64,000 nt of DNA, from positions 31,565,631 through 31,629,630 of the forward strand of contig OY821749.1 in assembly GCA_963682055.1 (NCBI GenBank), written 5' to 3'. This stretch comes from Primula veris. Its lineage: Eukaryota > Streptophyta > Magnoliopsida > Ericales > Primulaceae. This document shows, piece after piece, positions 1 to 14,308 of the stretch. A program made the position numbers and the translations under genes. The number at the start of each line of letters is the position of its first letter. The stretch's first letter is position 1. A model generated the notes under the pieces. The model did not search any database. It saw only the letters and a program-made list of their open reading frames with translations, and was not told the origin of the DNA.

Positions 1-701
1 GAAATGGCATGACACATTAAAAAAATGTGACAAATATATTTATACGATAGACAAATGATGTGTGATATTAAATAAACACCAATCAATTATCATGTATTAT
101 CATCTTAAACGTTTATTTTAAGAAATAATATGACTGGGACACGTATTATCAAAACCGAAATACTACGATATAAATGTTAAAAATAAAAAGATCTTATCTT
201 ACAACCCTCACTGTCAAGTCTCTCAAGTGTAATAAGACCCCCAAATACCGGAGATTAACACAAAAAACAAAAAAACAAATACAAATATAAATACAAGATC
301 ACAAGAAAAAGTATCGTCATTTTCCATTTTCACAAATCTCTATAAGAAAATAAAAATGAAATAAAAACTAAAACTAAAACTAAAACAAGATCCACCTCGA
401 ACCTCCCTCATCACCCCTCATCTGCTTAGGAGAGAGAGAATCCAATTAACCCAATCTCATCTCTTTCTCTCTCTATATCTATTTCTATTTCTATCTATTT
501 CTATTTCCTTCAATTTAGTCCATCAAACTCAGTACATAAAGATCCAATCTTTATTCCACCTGGTCTTTTCTAAATTCTTTATTTTTATTGTGGCTTAAAA
601 CAAAATTGAGCTCCAACCCAGTTCTTAACATGTGAATTATAATCTGGGTCTTTGAGTTTTCGTTTGAGAGAGAGAAAAAATATGAATCTAATCGCGTAAT
701 T
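1..701. other. Intergenic / 5' flank of the GARP-MYB gene
   Basis: No gene is visible here. The stretch is AT-rich. A pyrimidine-rich tract of CT and TCTATTT repeats at about 455-512 is typical of plant proximal promoters. I see no open reading frame with family features and no clear transposon ends. Confidence 0.6.
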
Positions 702-716
702 TATATATATATAAAA
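702..716 (+). promoter_or_regulatory. Probable TATA box of the GARP-MYB gene
   Basis: A TATATATATATAAAA-like run lies about 135 bases before the ATG at 850. A start of transcription near 735-745 would give a leader of about 110 bases, which contains no upstream ATG. The position is inferred from sequence only. Confidence 0.45.
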
Positions 717-849
717 AGTTCTCAGTTCATCTCTATATACAAAAATTCAATCTTTTTTCGCCAAATCGTGCTCGGAAACGAAATCAGAAACATACCCATT
801 TTCCGAAACTGAAAATCGTAAAGTGGGTCGGTGTTTAATTTTGTCGAAA

Positions 850-1665
850 ATGAGAGAAGATGAGTCAAATTGGTTCACAAAGTGGGAAGATGAGTTGCCT
901 TCACCTGAGGAGCTTATGCCTTTATCTCAAACCCTAATCTCCACTGATCTCGCCTTAGCTTTCAACATCCATCACCACTCTCCGGCGGTGGCGGCGGCTC
1001 CTCCACCGCCAACGCCCAGCTCCGGAGATTTTGACTCTTCAGACTTTGTTGGCGGTGGTGGTGGCTCCGGTGGAGGTGGAGATGAACCCGCTCGGACTCT
1101 TAAAAGGCCTCGGCTTGTTTGGACCCCGCAGCTTCATAAGAGGTTCGTTGATGCCGTGGCGCATCTTGGGATTAAAAACGCGGTTCCGAAGACGATAATG
1201 CAGCTCATGTCGGTCGATGGGTTGACTAGGGAAAACGTCGCGAGCCACTTGCAGAAATACAGGCTCTACCTCAAGCGCATGCAGGGGATCTCCTCGGGAG
1301 GGTCGGGGGACTCTGCCACCGACCATTTGTTTGCTTCCTCGCCGGTCCCGGCCCACTTCCTGCAGCCGTCACGTGCCGGCGCCGACCACTTCATGCCATA
1401 TGTGCAGGTGGCGGCGATGCAGCAGCAGCCTCCTCAGCACCGCCACCTGGCGATGGGGTCCGGGAACCCTCAGTTCCCGGCCCATCCTGCCCAGTTCGGG
1501 CAAATGAGTCCTTTCGGGCAAATGGAGCATCCGTTTTTGTCTAGGCAACCGTTGTCTCATGGTGTTCATAGATTGGGTGGACCGAGTTATGGAGAGGATG
1601 TTGATTCCGGGACACATGCGAGCGGGAGGAAAGTGTTGACATTGTTTCCGACCGGGGAGGATTGA
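850..1665 (+). CDS. MYBC1: GARP-type MYB-like transcription factor, MYBC1/LUX-related
   Basis: Single-exon gene of 271 residues; the family members I know best (MYBC1 of Arabidopsis and its paralogs) are also intronless. The N-terminus [20 protein letters not shown] is a hallmark of MYBC1. A proline run and glycine-rich linker (residues ~51-78) lead to a GARP/MYB-related DNA-binding domain at residues ~86-146, with the recognition-helix motif SHLQKYR near 132-138. The C-terminal half is glutamine-, histidine- and proline-rich and ends in the conserved patch GRKVLTLFP. The protein should be a nuclear sequence-specific DNA-binding regulator. Arabidopsis MYBC1 is reported to repress freezing tolerance, and the DNA-binding domain is close to that of clock protein LUX. 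The ATG at 850 is chosen because it begins the conserved MRED block; an in-frame GTG lies nine codons upstream. The coding region is much more GC-rich than its flanks, as usual for this domain. Family assignment is firm, exact orthology less so. Confidence 0.93.
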   Translation: MREDESNWFTKWEDELPSPEELMPLSQTLISTDLALAFNIHHHSPAVAAAPPPPTPSSGDFDSSDFVGGGGGSGGGGDEPARTLKRPRLVWTPQLHKRFVDAVAHLGIKNAVPKTIMQLMSVDGLTRENVASHLQKYRLYLKRMQGISSGGSGDSATDHLFASSPVPAHFLQPSRAGADHFMPYVQVAAMQQQPPQHRHLAMGSGNPQFPAHPAQFGQMSPFGQMEHPFLSRQPLSHGVHRLGGPSYGEDVDSGTHASGRKVLTLFPTGED

Positions 1666-4600
1666 GTAGTTTTGGGTGAATTTGGTAAATTGTTGTCTTT
1701 GCTTGTTTAAGGTGGGGATTTTCTAATTGTTAGATTGGAAATAGTGGTTTTTGTTGTTGTCGATGTTTTCTAGTTTGTGTTAAATCTAGTGAACGGTGTC
1801 GAGTTATTATCTTGCGGATCGCAAATAAATTAGATCGAGATTGTCACATGCGATGGTAGTCGAGGTTGTGATTGAGGTTTATTGGCTCTCTCAAGTTGTA
1901 ATTAAGGTCTAACAATGTTGTCTGTGTTACATTGAGTCTTGAATGTTTTTTTTTCTTTTAGTTTCTTGTTTTCCAATTGTGTTAAAAGTGACAAAATGAT
2001 TTTCATAAAGAGAACATAGTGTTGCCATATTTGGGATATCATAAAAGTACAAAAACAAAAGTATATGGAATCAACCATATTTGTGTGAAGACCACTTGAT
2101 CATGCATTTGGCAACATGGACAGCCTAATAAGTAGTACAAGAATTTGCATTTATCTCCATAGTTGAAGTCATGTAATTATTTAATATCCGATCATCATGG
2201 TTTCCCGTTTCTGATGTACGAGTAATTCTTATATGAGTTCAATCTGAGATTGTTGTTGTAAGCCACTTACCATCTCAGTTTTCATTAGCAAACATAATAT
2301 TTTTGGCTAGTTTGGTGACTATAGTCTATGTAGAGAAATTTGGCTTTTTCCACTTATTTTCTAGCAAAAAGTTTCCAGTTCAGCAGTCTAGTTATGAATA
2401 AAAAAAAAAACAAAAGGCTTACATATCTATTTCTGAGTTTGAGGTCTTCAGATCAATACAGCTTTCACCACTGATTTCTATGTGCAATCAATAAAAAGTC
2501 TGGTTAAGGTTCTAATTGGTCTTGTTGAAATTAATGCTGAATTTTGTTTTTTGAACTGCACCTTTGTGTACCTATGAAGAGAATTATGTTTATAAATGTA
2601 TATTTTTTTATTAGGTGGGAATAAATTTAGCTACTTTATGGGATATGTCATTTTACCAAACAGGCTAGTGTGGTCCATGGGAAAAACCTAAAAGATTCCC
2701 CCTTTGCTGTTCATCTCTTATTGATAGTACATCCTTGTCTCCCTTGTTCTATTTCTCACCATTAAATAAGCCTTGTTTAAGTTGAAATTTGCATCATTAT
2801 GCTCAATAAAAGGAATGAGGAGAGCATAGTAATTCGAATCTGGAACTAGCATTCACAACATTTATTTATCTTTTCAGGTTATTTTTGTATAGAAAATGTT
2901 GGCCTAATTAGATGGATTTCATTGATTAAATTAAATGATAAGGGAGTACATGAGATTTTATGAGCAGGTTGTACTTAGTTGAATGTCTACAAAAAGCATG
3001 GTGACCAAAATACCTTGTTGACATTTCAATTCCCGGTTTTTACTGCTAGTAAAAATTGCACAAAGTTTCGTAATAAACAAATAATTATCGATCCAGTGAT
3101 ATCTCAACATGTTCTCGAAGACCAGAGAGGAGGATGTTTGCATCTCGAGAGAAAATGTTCCCATTGCGACTTGAACGTTAAAAGAGGCACAAATCGCCTT
3201 AAAAAGTATTACTGTAGAATTTTGGGTTTCAGATTCAACATCGGAGCGGTATAAACAAGGGAATATACAAGGAAAACTTTTACACGAAGATGCCCCCGCA
3301 AGCTGAATAGGATGGGGACTGGGGAGGAAGATGATATATTCAAGTCGACATTCGAATCCATGTTATATAGCTGATCTCTCGGCCTTGCTCACATTCCAGA
3401 AACTATCTAACTCGCTCACACACCAACCATTTTCGAATCTTTTACTTCAATAAATCGATAAAAAATGACGACAATTACTGCCTCGTCTTTGCAGAATCTC
3501 TTTAAAATATATAAAGATTTTCTTCGTTTGCGAAACTCATAGCAAACTTAAAAGAAAAAAAACGATAAACCATGTTAATCTTTTTCCAGTCATGTGACCA
3601 CTTTACAACATGAATTTTATTATTAAAAATTGACTATCTCTGGCATTACATTTATTTTGTAAGAGAAGATTAAATAAGTTTCATGTACATAAAATATTAG
3701 GTTTTTATTTTATTTATGAAAAAAGTACAATATAAGTTTAACGTTTATCGTAATATAGGCATTGGTGTTCTTAAAATCCAAACAAGTGAGACCGTGCATC
3801 AGTATAAGAACTTTATAGTCTAATAATTAAAGTCATTTTTTATGTTTTAATACAGGGAATTTGTACTCCTTTTGAGAAGGTACAAGCACAAGATTAAAGC
3901 AAAGCCTAATTAAAAGGCCCACACTTTTGTTTTTATAAAAAATACGTTGCCAGTTTGGCATGCTTCTTTTTTGGAACCTTTTAAATATTATATCCAAACA
4001 GATCTCGTATGTACCATTATTGTCCTCCTATATTTCTATCATAAATATTTAATTCTAGATTGGTACTCTTCTCCTACAAAGTACAGCAAATCCACTCAGA
4101 AAAAAATAATACATTATTTCCAATAATTTGATTTGTTTTGCCAGTTCATACAATGATTCTTCCATTATCCATCTACCACTTGCTTAATTAATAGTATAAT
4201 AAGTAACGAAATACATGCTTAAGCAATTGAGAAAAAGTCTTCATAATTTAGATAGTCTCAATGTAACGGCCCCATTAGGCTATTACCAATTTCCTATCAT
4301 TTATTTTAGATTAAAGTGAAATCAATATTGTTTTGTTTTGCATAGTCAATACTGTATGTAAACAAAGAACAAATATTATTCTACCCAAATGGTTTCTAAG
4401 ATTTGAGAAACCAAATCTATTGCTACAAGTTTAGGGAATTTATCGGGGGGCATGTTGTTGTGTGAACAAATATCTAGATATGTAATCGTGTCAAACTAAA
4501 ACTTTGACGGACGGACGGAGACTAACTAAAATTTAGTCTTTTTGGATGGATGTCTCTTTTTCAGGACATCGAGACTCATTTGCTAGCCACAAATGCACCA

Positions 4601-7600
4601 CCAATCCTTTTCGTAGTCGTGTTATAAACTGCTTAGGAAAATATAAATCCGAGCTGAGATGGAAAACTACAATCCACATATGACCTCTGGTATTGGTCAG
4701 ACGTTTGGAGATCGAACGTCGCCATTCACGACTCTCTCTCATTTTGTTTAGCCCCAATTCGTTGTAGCCACCTGTATTTATTTTTTATTTTTTGATAACG
4801 TACTTGTATTATCTGATATTCTGATTCGTGACTATGACATAACAAAAGAGTTATTCCAACTACCACCGGATCCATTTTTTCTGCTATATTTTTTTGAGAG
4901 TTGCCTATTCTAATTAATTTTTTTTAATCAATCTCATTCAAGATTTAACAAAATTTATGAAAATGTTACTAAGTATGATTGCCTACATACACTGCTCGGT
5001 AACATGGGTAATTCAAAAACAAAAATTAAGTTCTCAATTTCATTACGCTACGTTATTTTAGAGTAAAATTACTGTAAACCCGGTAAATGTGTGTCACCCA
5101 TTAAAAACTCAACACATATTAATGAACCCAAAATAACTACTAACCTAAAATTAATTTAAAATTAAAACTAAAATATTATATTGGTTGACACACCCTAAAT
5201 TATAGTACACCGTATCAAGAAAAAATAAAAATCAAATTTATTAAATGTATTGAAAAAGTATCGGATCGATACATTTCAAATACTTTACGTAAAAAATAAA
5301 AATCAAATTTATCAATCGTGTCAAAAATATATCGGATATGTAATTGAACTCTTTTTTCACTCAACATTTTTTTCATAATTTTGGTTGATTATTAAATTTG
5401 ATTGTTTTTATCCACTCACCCATAAATAGCTAAGATAATAGTCTATTAAAAAAAAATAGGAAATCAAAAATGAATCCCTCTCGTTTGGTTTCAGTATTAG
5501 TAGTAATGAAACTAGCAATACATTCAGACTATGGCGAGATAACAAATGAATGTGGTATTAATAGTACATACATGAAATATCAATGAAGTGTTCGTTTGAT
5601 TTTTATTGTGGTTGGACTATTTTACAAATTTACATTTATATCTATAATAAATAAAATTGCAAAATACATACACATATGATTTTAATATATATATATACCA
5701 CATACTCTTTTACTCCAAATATCTCCATTTCCCCATACCACAAACCTCTGTTACTCCAAATACTCAAATTCTTATCATTTCTAATCACATGTTACTAATA
5801 CTATCAATTCCACTTTTCATACCCTAATCCATCGTACCAAACACCCCCATAAGGTTCAATCAAATACAAGTACACTTGATGTATATAAGGTTCAATCAAA
5901 TACAATTTGATGTTTCAAAATGCATCAAGTCAACCATATAAGTAGATTTGTTTTGAAAGTTTAAGAAATAAAGGGCTTTTTTTAACTTCACTTCATGTTT
6001 CATTTCTCATAAAAACTCAAGATAACATCAGTTAGGCCCAATTTAGCCGATAATAATATCTAATTAAGTGAAACTTTATATAATAGTAACGGATAATTGA
6101 GAATTTTTTTAAACCCGTAATCTCACAAAAAACTTACAAAGAAACAACTTAAGGGGGCTAGCTAACAAGTAACAATGAAGTTGTTTGAAACCTCAAAGGG
6201 TGTAATTGATTAAATTTCAGACGCGTGGGACGGGTCTGAGTTTTACCGAAACCTTAAGGGATGCAATTTATGATTAATCAAACTATCATAAAGATCTTTT
6301 AGGTACTATAACGATGTGGAATGGCATTTTGGAAACTGCGAACAAGGCCAAAATTGATTTTAAATTAACGATACTTTCACCGTTCTCATTTAATTGTCTA
6401 TTACGAAACTACATGCAGTTTTGATCGGTTTATAACTTGTATCAAAATTATCAAAATGAAATTAAAAAAAATGTAATCATAAAATTTAATATTTGAACTA
6501 TATGACAAACTTTTAAAAAATTTCAGTTTTTTACCAATCAAAATTACAAGTAACGGACACTTGGTACTTAAAAAAATAGTATAACACAGATCGGATAAAG
6601 TCTCCAATCTCAATCACCAATGAATAACAGACAAAACACGAAAAGATACTTTAATTAAATAAATCTTTAAAAACAATCAAATAATGTTTTTGTTTTGCTG
6701 GCATCGATATTATCCAAGCCATTATCACATTATTATTAATAATATTGTATATCGTACATACCTAGATTCCCAATTACAGTACATGTGATGTTCTTTAATT
6801 TAGATTATCAGTTATTGACTACGGAGTATTTAAGAATGACTACAAGATGGGAAGAAAAATACTGGTATATAAATAATCATATAGAAACGTTCAAATTCGA
6901 TCCGTTTACACATACGACGATATTAGGATTGATTAGTATTGTCTTAGACTCTCCGTAATATCGATCTGAATTAATTATACCATACTTAAAACATAGTAGA
7001 ATGCTTATAACACTCTTTTTTTTGTAGAAAAAATTGAATTTGAAAAAATAGTAAGTCCTGAATGCGTTAAAGTTAGATTTTCTATCACAACTTATCCTAG
7101 AAACAATTATGTCTTTTTATATACGTACAAGAATCAGTCATTGTCAATTAGCCTCCAATAATTGAAAGAAGGTTACATTGTTGATAAGAAGTTTTACTTT
7201 ATGTTCATATCAAATGGGCCATATTTTTAAGCTTTACATCCTATCATTCTAATTGTTCATGGTAAAAAAGAGTTCATGGTAAAAACATCTGGATGATAAG
7301 AGTTGTGAAGCTTTTGGCAACAAATTTAAACTAAGGTAAGCTTTTACAGCAATAAATTTAACTATGTACTGAAGTTGAAAGGAGTTGTATTTGAACTTTC
7401 AAGCAGTAGAGACCACGACTTCGTGGCATTGTAAAGATGATATTCTTAGCTGAAATGATCCATTTGAAAAAGCATGATCTTGGCAAAATTACGCTATTCA
7501 GCACAAGAAGATGAGTTTTTTCGGGATTTCTGGCTAAAAAAAAGGCACTAATAATAAGTTGGAAGACCTTAAAGACACTAATAAGGTGTATATCAGCTGG

Positions 7601-8236
7601 AATAACTTAGACCAGACCTGTTGAAAACTAAAGTAAATTGGACACTTTTTTTTTCTGCTAGTAAGTTTTTGGCTTCAGAAATGGGAAATCAGCTTCGGAA
7701 CCATAAATCTTAAGGAAATTGAGTGCAAGAGCTTGTACCCCATTTGTGCTTTTTTAATACCAAAACAACTACTTACTACTACGGGGTTCATACTCATCTT
7801 ACAAGACTCGGCTATTTCAGGTCAACTAAGCACATAAAGTAGTAATCTAAATAAAAAGAAGCAACCAAACAAGCCCTGGGTTTTGCTGGTCGTGTTGGAA
7901 AACTTACTCCATGAGATCGGTTTGTTATTTAACTTCCAACAAACAAGTAAACTTCGAATAAAAGGGCACATAACTGAACACAGTTGAAAATATCAAAATA
8001 TTAATGCAATTCACCGCGTCATTAAAATGAACAAAATAACATCTGATTATCTGAATTTATCTGAATTGGTAAGACTCCAAATCTTAAACAAACAAGCAAA
8101 ACCAGAAGCAAGTTCTCCTAAAATGTGCCACTAAGATTGCATGACACATTAAAAACATAATTGTGGACCAATTGCGACTATCATCCTCTATTTACTTTAA
8201 TACCACTAGTCGACAATGGACCATCACATTTAGTAA
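1666..8236. other. Intergenic region with decayed MITE-like repeats
   Basis: No gene is supported in these 6.5 kb. The first ~300 bases are the likely 3' UTR of the GARP-MYB gene. The short open frames at 2979-3254 and 4533-4757 show no family features and have no plausible splice partners. Around 5470-5853 the ends (CTCGTTTGGTTTCAGTATTA on the left; the complement of GGGGGTGTTTGGTACGAT on the right) look like a decayed TIR-type MITE, but no target duplication was found. Confidence 0.5.
6370..6560. repeat. Decayed Stowaway-like MITE
   Basis: The left arm (AACTACATGCAGTTTTGATC and following) and a partly complementary right arm resemble the better preserved element at 17349-17583. The ends are eroded and no target duplication is visible. 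I see this as a diverged member of the same family. Confidence 0.5.
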
Positions 8237-11200
8237 TCAAACCAAAAGATTCTTGGCTGCTGGCATAAGAGCAACACACTTCTTCTCCGGATTTGAGTAT
8301 TTCTTGTGAATTGCTCTCAGTTTGTTCTCTGCAAGACTTGAGTGGATGCTCAGCAACAGCTTCACACAATCCCTAATGTCATAAAATATATGTAAAAATA
8401 TAATTAGTACTACAATCATCATCCGTTAATGAAAAAAACAACAAGTTGCCAGACAGTTGCCTAAACCACAATCGGATCTAAAAAATTTACATGTTAAAAC
8501 AGTTGCAAATACCACACACCCGGTTTCTGACAAAATGTACTAATAAGTTGTAACACAAGTTTAAAACATTTCTATCAGGTACTACGAAAATTGCATGTGT
8601 CTCTATAGTTGCTTGGTTTCTGATAGAAGTAAATCTAAGTTGTCAAAGAGTACTATAAGCTGAATAAATTTGCAGTTAGTTACATTATATTGCAGATAAT
8701 AGAACGTTAAAGTAGAGTTGCTTGGTTTCTGATAGAAGTAAATCTAAGTTGTCAAAGTACTATAAGCTGAATAAATTTGCAGTTAGTTACATGATATTGC
8801 AGATAATAGAACGTTAAAGTAGAGTAAGAAGTTTGCTAAAAGGTACTACTAAAATTGCATGTGAACAGTTGCTGCTAAACCCACAATTGGTTTCTGAATT
8901 CTGATAGAGGTAAACAAGTCATTAAAGAGTATTAAGTTGTATTTAGACAGGTTTTCTTAGTTACATGAAAATGCAGATATGAGGACAGATAGTTGAAGCA
9001 ACGAATAGAAACTATAACTATAAATGAGTTCATGAGTTGCAAAGTTGAAAAACACAATTGGTTTCTGATAGAAGTAAATCTCGAGTCTTTTAACTAATTT
9101 AAATTACGTAATTTTATTGTTATGGAATTGCAGATAATGTAACAGAGAATTGAAGTAGAGTAAGAACTTACACTAACTGAGCCTCAGAAAAGCCGGTATG
9201 AACCTTAAGAGTTTCGTTCCAAACAGGAGTTTTCTTCAGGGTATACCTAGCAGTGTACACCGCAGAAGCAGCGAGCATAGATGGACAATATGTAATAGTT
9301 GCGTAATTCATTACACCCAACTCTGCCAAAAAATACGCCATATTCTCCAACTGACAAAAAGAAAAAAACAGTCAGTTGTCAAATATAGTCGAGCTTTTAA
9401 GAATTAAAATAAAAGACCATGAAGATGTGTGGCAAGTCTTGGTCACGTACCACTGTTTCAGTAGGGTGGGTGAATTTTTACCAAGAAAATAGTTATGAAA
9501 GGTTTTAGATATGTATGAACATGAATGTTTCTTTCTAAACGTCCAGAAAAGTAGCTTAACAACAGCTAGACGGCCAAGCATTTATTCATAAACTGAAATT
9601 AAATTTATGCGTAACTAAATCGAGTTAAAGAAAATCATCAATTGTAATCCACAAACAGTTGCTAGCAAAATGTTAGAATATATGTAACTGCTTCATGTAT
9701 GTAGCCAACAGTTAGACAAACATTAATGAACTTCAAATATATAGAAATGTCAGGGGTTGAATTAAATCGAACTCATTAGAAAATATCAGCAATTGTAATA
9801 TACAAACAGTAAAAACCGCTAGCAATTGTAATACGTTTTGTGTAAAAAATGACCAACAATATGACCAAGCATATAAGCATAAAATGAGGGTTAAAAAACA
9901 AGTAAAAATGGTACGAGATATGAGAACTAAGAGATACTTACGTCTTGGTCAGGTATGGATGCCTTGATGAAACGGACAAGAAAAACGTAAGGTGTTGGAA
10001 CTGTTAAGTTCCACTCGAGTTGTCCCAATATGCGCTTTTCCATGACCAGTACTTGTTGGTGTGTAAACGCTCTGTCTGTTATACATACGAAATCATTCAC
10101 CTGCATAATCACAAAACGTTTAGTCTAGAACTGATATATATTCAATAATTGAAGTTATATGTTGCTTTAATGCGAGACTTGATTACTAAGCACTAAGATA
10201 TGTTTCAGAAACTTTTTTAAACCAAACATCATTTTCATAAACTGAGGTACAATTAAACAAACATATCATATATATGTATAAGGTGGAATGGAATATACCT
10301 CGGGTGCCCAGATCTCTTCATATTTAGAAGCCATGAGCATGGCACTCACTCCAACTAACTGAAGCTCTTTTCTCGGCACAGGTTTCGAGGCTAGGTATCG
10401 ATCGAGAATATTGATTGTGAGATATAAAGTCTCAGGAGATAGTTCAAACTTGTTGTGAACTTCAACTAGCCAGTCTATGAGAATAGATCTCATCCGTTCA
10501 TTGATCTCCTCTTGCGAGTGCATATAGTCGTGCACCCTGTTCTCATGCTGCAATAATACCACAAAAATTCATAAGATCGTAAATCAGAACCACAACACTA
10601 ATCTCTCCATTTACGCACGATGACTGCTAAAATAACAAAGATGACTTGAACTACTGAAGTACAATAACAAGGCATAAAAGTACAGCGTTAATCGTATATC
10701 GGTTTTTATTTTGCATTCACCAATAACAACTATGACTAACCTTTTTTGTAGAATCTTAACTTATCAAAACCAACTTAATTCAACAACTAAACTACTAAAT
10801 AATTTAGCTTATTTTCGATTATCTAACACAATAAGACGGATCAAAAACTGCGACTAAAAGTAAAATTCAGCCCAAAATGCAACCTTTAATCATACTGTAT
10901 CAGTACTTATTCCATCTTATATTCGGTAAAAAATAATAATACAGAGGCTCAACATAACCAGCAATTGGAACAAACCAACATTCACATATGATTTTCTTTC
11001 AGCTACTGGACTAAAAAAGAACCAACCCAAAATGCAACGTTAAACCATATTATTCAACTAAGCTACTTAAAATTTATTCTATCAGTAAGCTTAATTAAGC
11101 AAGTATACCTCGGCAACTTTGTAGAACTTGTACATATCTTCAACGTACTCGACAACAGCCAGCTCGTTGTCAATATCAGCTGTATCAATGTCCACCAATT

Positions 11201-14200
11201 GTTCTTCTGGTATCTCACAAGCAAGCTGGCATTTGTACACACATGTTTAGTAACTCAGTCAATATAACTAAAAAAAGTATGCTTTTCGGATACAAACAAT
11301 AGGGAAATAAAAGTAACCTTGCTACGAGCATTGAGGACTGAGGTAAGGGATTTTCCTTTCTTTCTTGAAGAAACTTCAGCTTTGTTGCTGTTAACAGCGA
11401 CATGTTGTTTAGTCTCCTTTTTGACCTCCTTTACGGTGTCTGGGCTAATCTCAATAACCTCCTGGGGCGGCTTCGGTTTTACAATAATTCTCCTCTGGGG
11501 CTTTGGTAAAACCGGCTTATCAATTTGAATAACGTTTTCAACGTTCACTGGCACTGTTTTCTGATAAGTGAAAAAAGAAACATTAGTCAAAAAACAAAGC
11601 AAATCAAACTAGAATAACATCACAAAGTTACATATGCAGCTACTACGATCTGATTTGAGCCTAAGACATACCTTGGAACCTTATTTAAAACTTCAGTAAA
11701 CTTGTAATTTGGCGATTTTTTTTATTGGTTTCAAATTGCTGTATCTTTCTCTGGGGTGATCATAATTAATTTTAATATAAGATAACTAAATAACTATACA
11801 TACACACCAACAAACAGCTAAAAGATATGGTTCTTAAGAACATAACTACTCAGGACTTGTTACAGAAAACTTGTAATTTGGCAAATTCTTTTATTGTGAA
11901 ACATTGGTTTTTCAAATTGCTGTATTTTCTCTGGGGTGATCATAATTAATTTTAAAGTAAGACATTTGAGAAACTAACAGCCAAAAGAGAGGGTTCCTAA
12001 ACCTACTGAACTTGACACACCATTTAAACATTACAGCCAAAAAGTTTTTCAATTGCATAACTAGGGGCAAAAACACAGGGGTGTAGAAATTGCTTCTAAA
12101 ACAACTTAAGAGCTATAAGCTACCACAAATCCCAAACAAATAAGCCTACAAAAATGATTCCAAAAGAAGATTGAAATTGCTTGATTTCAAGTTGTATAAA
12201 TAGGGGGAAATAGTGTGATCAGTTTAGGATTCAAAGTGCAAATTAATTGCTAATAAAATGGGTTCAAGAGATATAAACCTTGTTGTTCTCTATTTGTGAT
12301 TGGTCTAGTGCCTTTTGCAGTAATTCCGCACGAAAGCTCCTGAAGAACATTCAGAGAAACAATACCGAAAATTATTATTAGTATTTCACAAATTAGGCAA
12401 AAAGTAAAGGAAAACTTTAATCACAAAGAATTAAAAGTTCCCTAGAAATTGAGTTTTGCTTCCTTGAATATTAATTGCAATGCTATAGTACTAATGTTTT
12501 ATCAACATAGATAATCAGATAGACACCGTTTCTTTTCAATTAAAATAAATCCGCGTACATTGTTACAATTAAAATACCTTGTGATGGGGCGTGAAATTTG
12601 ATTGCCGATGTCTCCCAAAATACGCCTGTTTTTTCCTTCATTGTTAATATCCTTCTTTGCAATTGCTTCGCCTGTTTCATTGCAAAATCACAATAAATTA
12701 AATTAAAAGAACGAACCCTCGTCAATCTTTAGATATAAGGAAAACAGAAATTGTTGAATAACCCAAACAAGATTCTGTTAAACTTCACATGATTCATTTA
12801 ACAGATTAGTTCTCCATTAAAAAAGTTCCTTAAATAAACCCAAAGAACAGTGATAGGAAAAGAAAATATTTAGTCACATTAAACAATTAAATGTTCGGAT
12901 AATTGACTTGAAATAAACATTAACAACAATTACATATGACTTGCTCAGAATAATCAAAAAAATCAATTGACTTCAATTTTTTCAAAGAGATTAAAACGCA
13001 TAAAGGAATCAATATCTGATATAAATTAGCCTAATTGATTACATAACATATATTGATTCCCTTTCAGTTTTATTTCATCTAATGAAAATTTATCAGAAAC
13101 CCAGAATATAAAGACCCAGATTAAAATTCATATCATGTTCATATTTAATCAGTCAAAAATAAGCAAAACCCAGAAGCTAAAATCAATCAAGATATAAAAG
13201 GCCAATCCCTGTTATATGTCTGTATAAAATGACCCATATGAATAAATAACATATACTAAAAGATTAATCAAATTCATCCAAATAAATCAAAACAATAATA
13301 AACATAACCCAATAAGTAAAAATCAATCAAGACAGACAAAAAAAAACTCAGAAAAGAAAAACCTTATCAAAACCCAAACGAAATTCGAATAAACACTCAT
13401 CCAGTTTCTTCAAATAATAAATAAACAAAACCCAGAAGCTAAAAGATTAATCAAGATTTAAACCAAATAGATAAAAACCCAAAAAAGATTTTATAAATAA
13501 CTTTCTTCAAAAAAGTAATAATACTCAGAAGCTGATTAATCAAGATTTAAACCAAACATAAGATAAACCCTATAAAAGATTTTAAATAACTTTTAAACTA
13601 ACAAAATAACATATGCTTGACCCCAGATCAATATAAATACATTCAATCTCATCAAAGAATAAACAAAATAAATCAGATTAATCAAAAGTTACTTTTTTAA
13701 AATTTAAACCCTATTGGTACACCTAAAAAACAAACCAAGATAAAACTCAGATAATAAATAAAACAAATACCAACCCATCTAATTATTCAAATAAAACTCA
13801 TCCAGTTTCTTCAAAAAAGTAATAAAAATCCAATCAAGATTTAAACAAACAAAAGACCCCAAATCAAAACAAATCCATCGAATCTAATCAAATAACAAAT
13901 ACCAACCCATCTGATTATTCAAATAATAAAACCCAGAAGCTAAAAAATATCAATCAAGATTTAAACCTATTACACATCTGAATAAATAAACCAAGATAAA
14001 CCCAGATCAAAATCTATACCTATTATACATATGAACAGAAACTTTATATTTGTTGATGTATTTCAAACCCCAAATGAAAAAAAATTAACAAATACCAACC
14101 GATTCAAATAATAATCATACAGTTTCATCAAAAAAGCAATAAAACCCAGAAGCTGAAAAATATCAATCAAGATTTAAACCTATTACACATCTGAATAAAT

Positions 14201-14308
14201 AAATCAAATAAAGAAACAATAAACCAATAAATATTTTAAAAGAAATTAGAAATTTCATATACCTTTATGTTGGTTCTCAAGATCGGTCACTTGTGTAGTA
14301 GAAGCCAT
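8237..14308 (-). CDS. CYCB1: Mitotic cyclin B1 (nine exons)
   Basis: Exons on the - strand: 14263-14308, 12578-12671, 12279-12339, 11318-11560, 11109-11225, 10299-10547, 9942-10100, 9172-9350, 8237-8372. All junctions are GT-AG, phases agree throughout, and the sum is 1284 nt (427 residues). The N-terminus has a destruction box, RRILGDIGN at residues 31-39, the signal for APC/C-driven ubiquitylation at anaphase. The block VIEISPDT precedes the cyclin box. The cyclin N-domain has the B-type signature [13 protein letters not shown] (from residue 206) and [11 protein letters not shown]; the C-terminal cyclin fold ends near [11 protein letters not shown]. The product would pair with CDKA/CDKB and drive G2/M. 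B1 rather than B2 is indicated by the motif set (SPDT block, [15 protein letters not shown]). The ATG at 14308 opens a 46-nt first exon. AACGG cores upstream fit cell-cycle control. Introns 1, 3 and 8 contain local repeats. Confidence 0.95.
8609..9165. repeat. Tandem duplication in cyclin B1 intron 8
   Basis: A ~109-bp unit beginning TTGCTTGGTTTCTGATAGAA occurs at 8609 and again at 8718, almost identical apart from a 2-bp gap. More diverged copies start near 8883 and 9058. Each ends with a phrase like TTGCAGATAATAGAACG. Most of the intron is thus a decaying tandem array that runs nearly to the exon 8 donor. Confidence 0.8.
11701..11962. repeat. Two-copy repeat in cyclin B1 intron 3
   Basis: A ~85-95 bp segment starting CTTGTAATTTGGC and ending TCTGGGGTGATCATAATTAA appears at 11701 and at 11870, about 169 bp apart. 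It is an old local duplication inside the intron. Confidence 0.75.
13160..14220. repeat. Degenerate repeat array in cyclin B1 intron 1
   Basis: The phrase ACCCAGAAGCTAAAA followed by ATCAATCAAGATTTAAACC recurs at least five times with irregular spacing, often followed by ATTACACATCTGAATAAATA. The last two units (13930s and 14150s) are nearly identical. This fills the 5' two-thirds of the 1.6-kb first intron. Confidence 0.7.

Noticed and set aside
2979..3254. A 91-codon open frame and its antisense frame
   Set aside because: No family features; both strands are open by chance over the same stretch.
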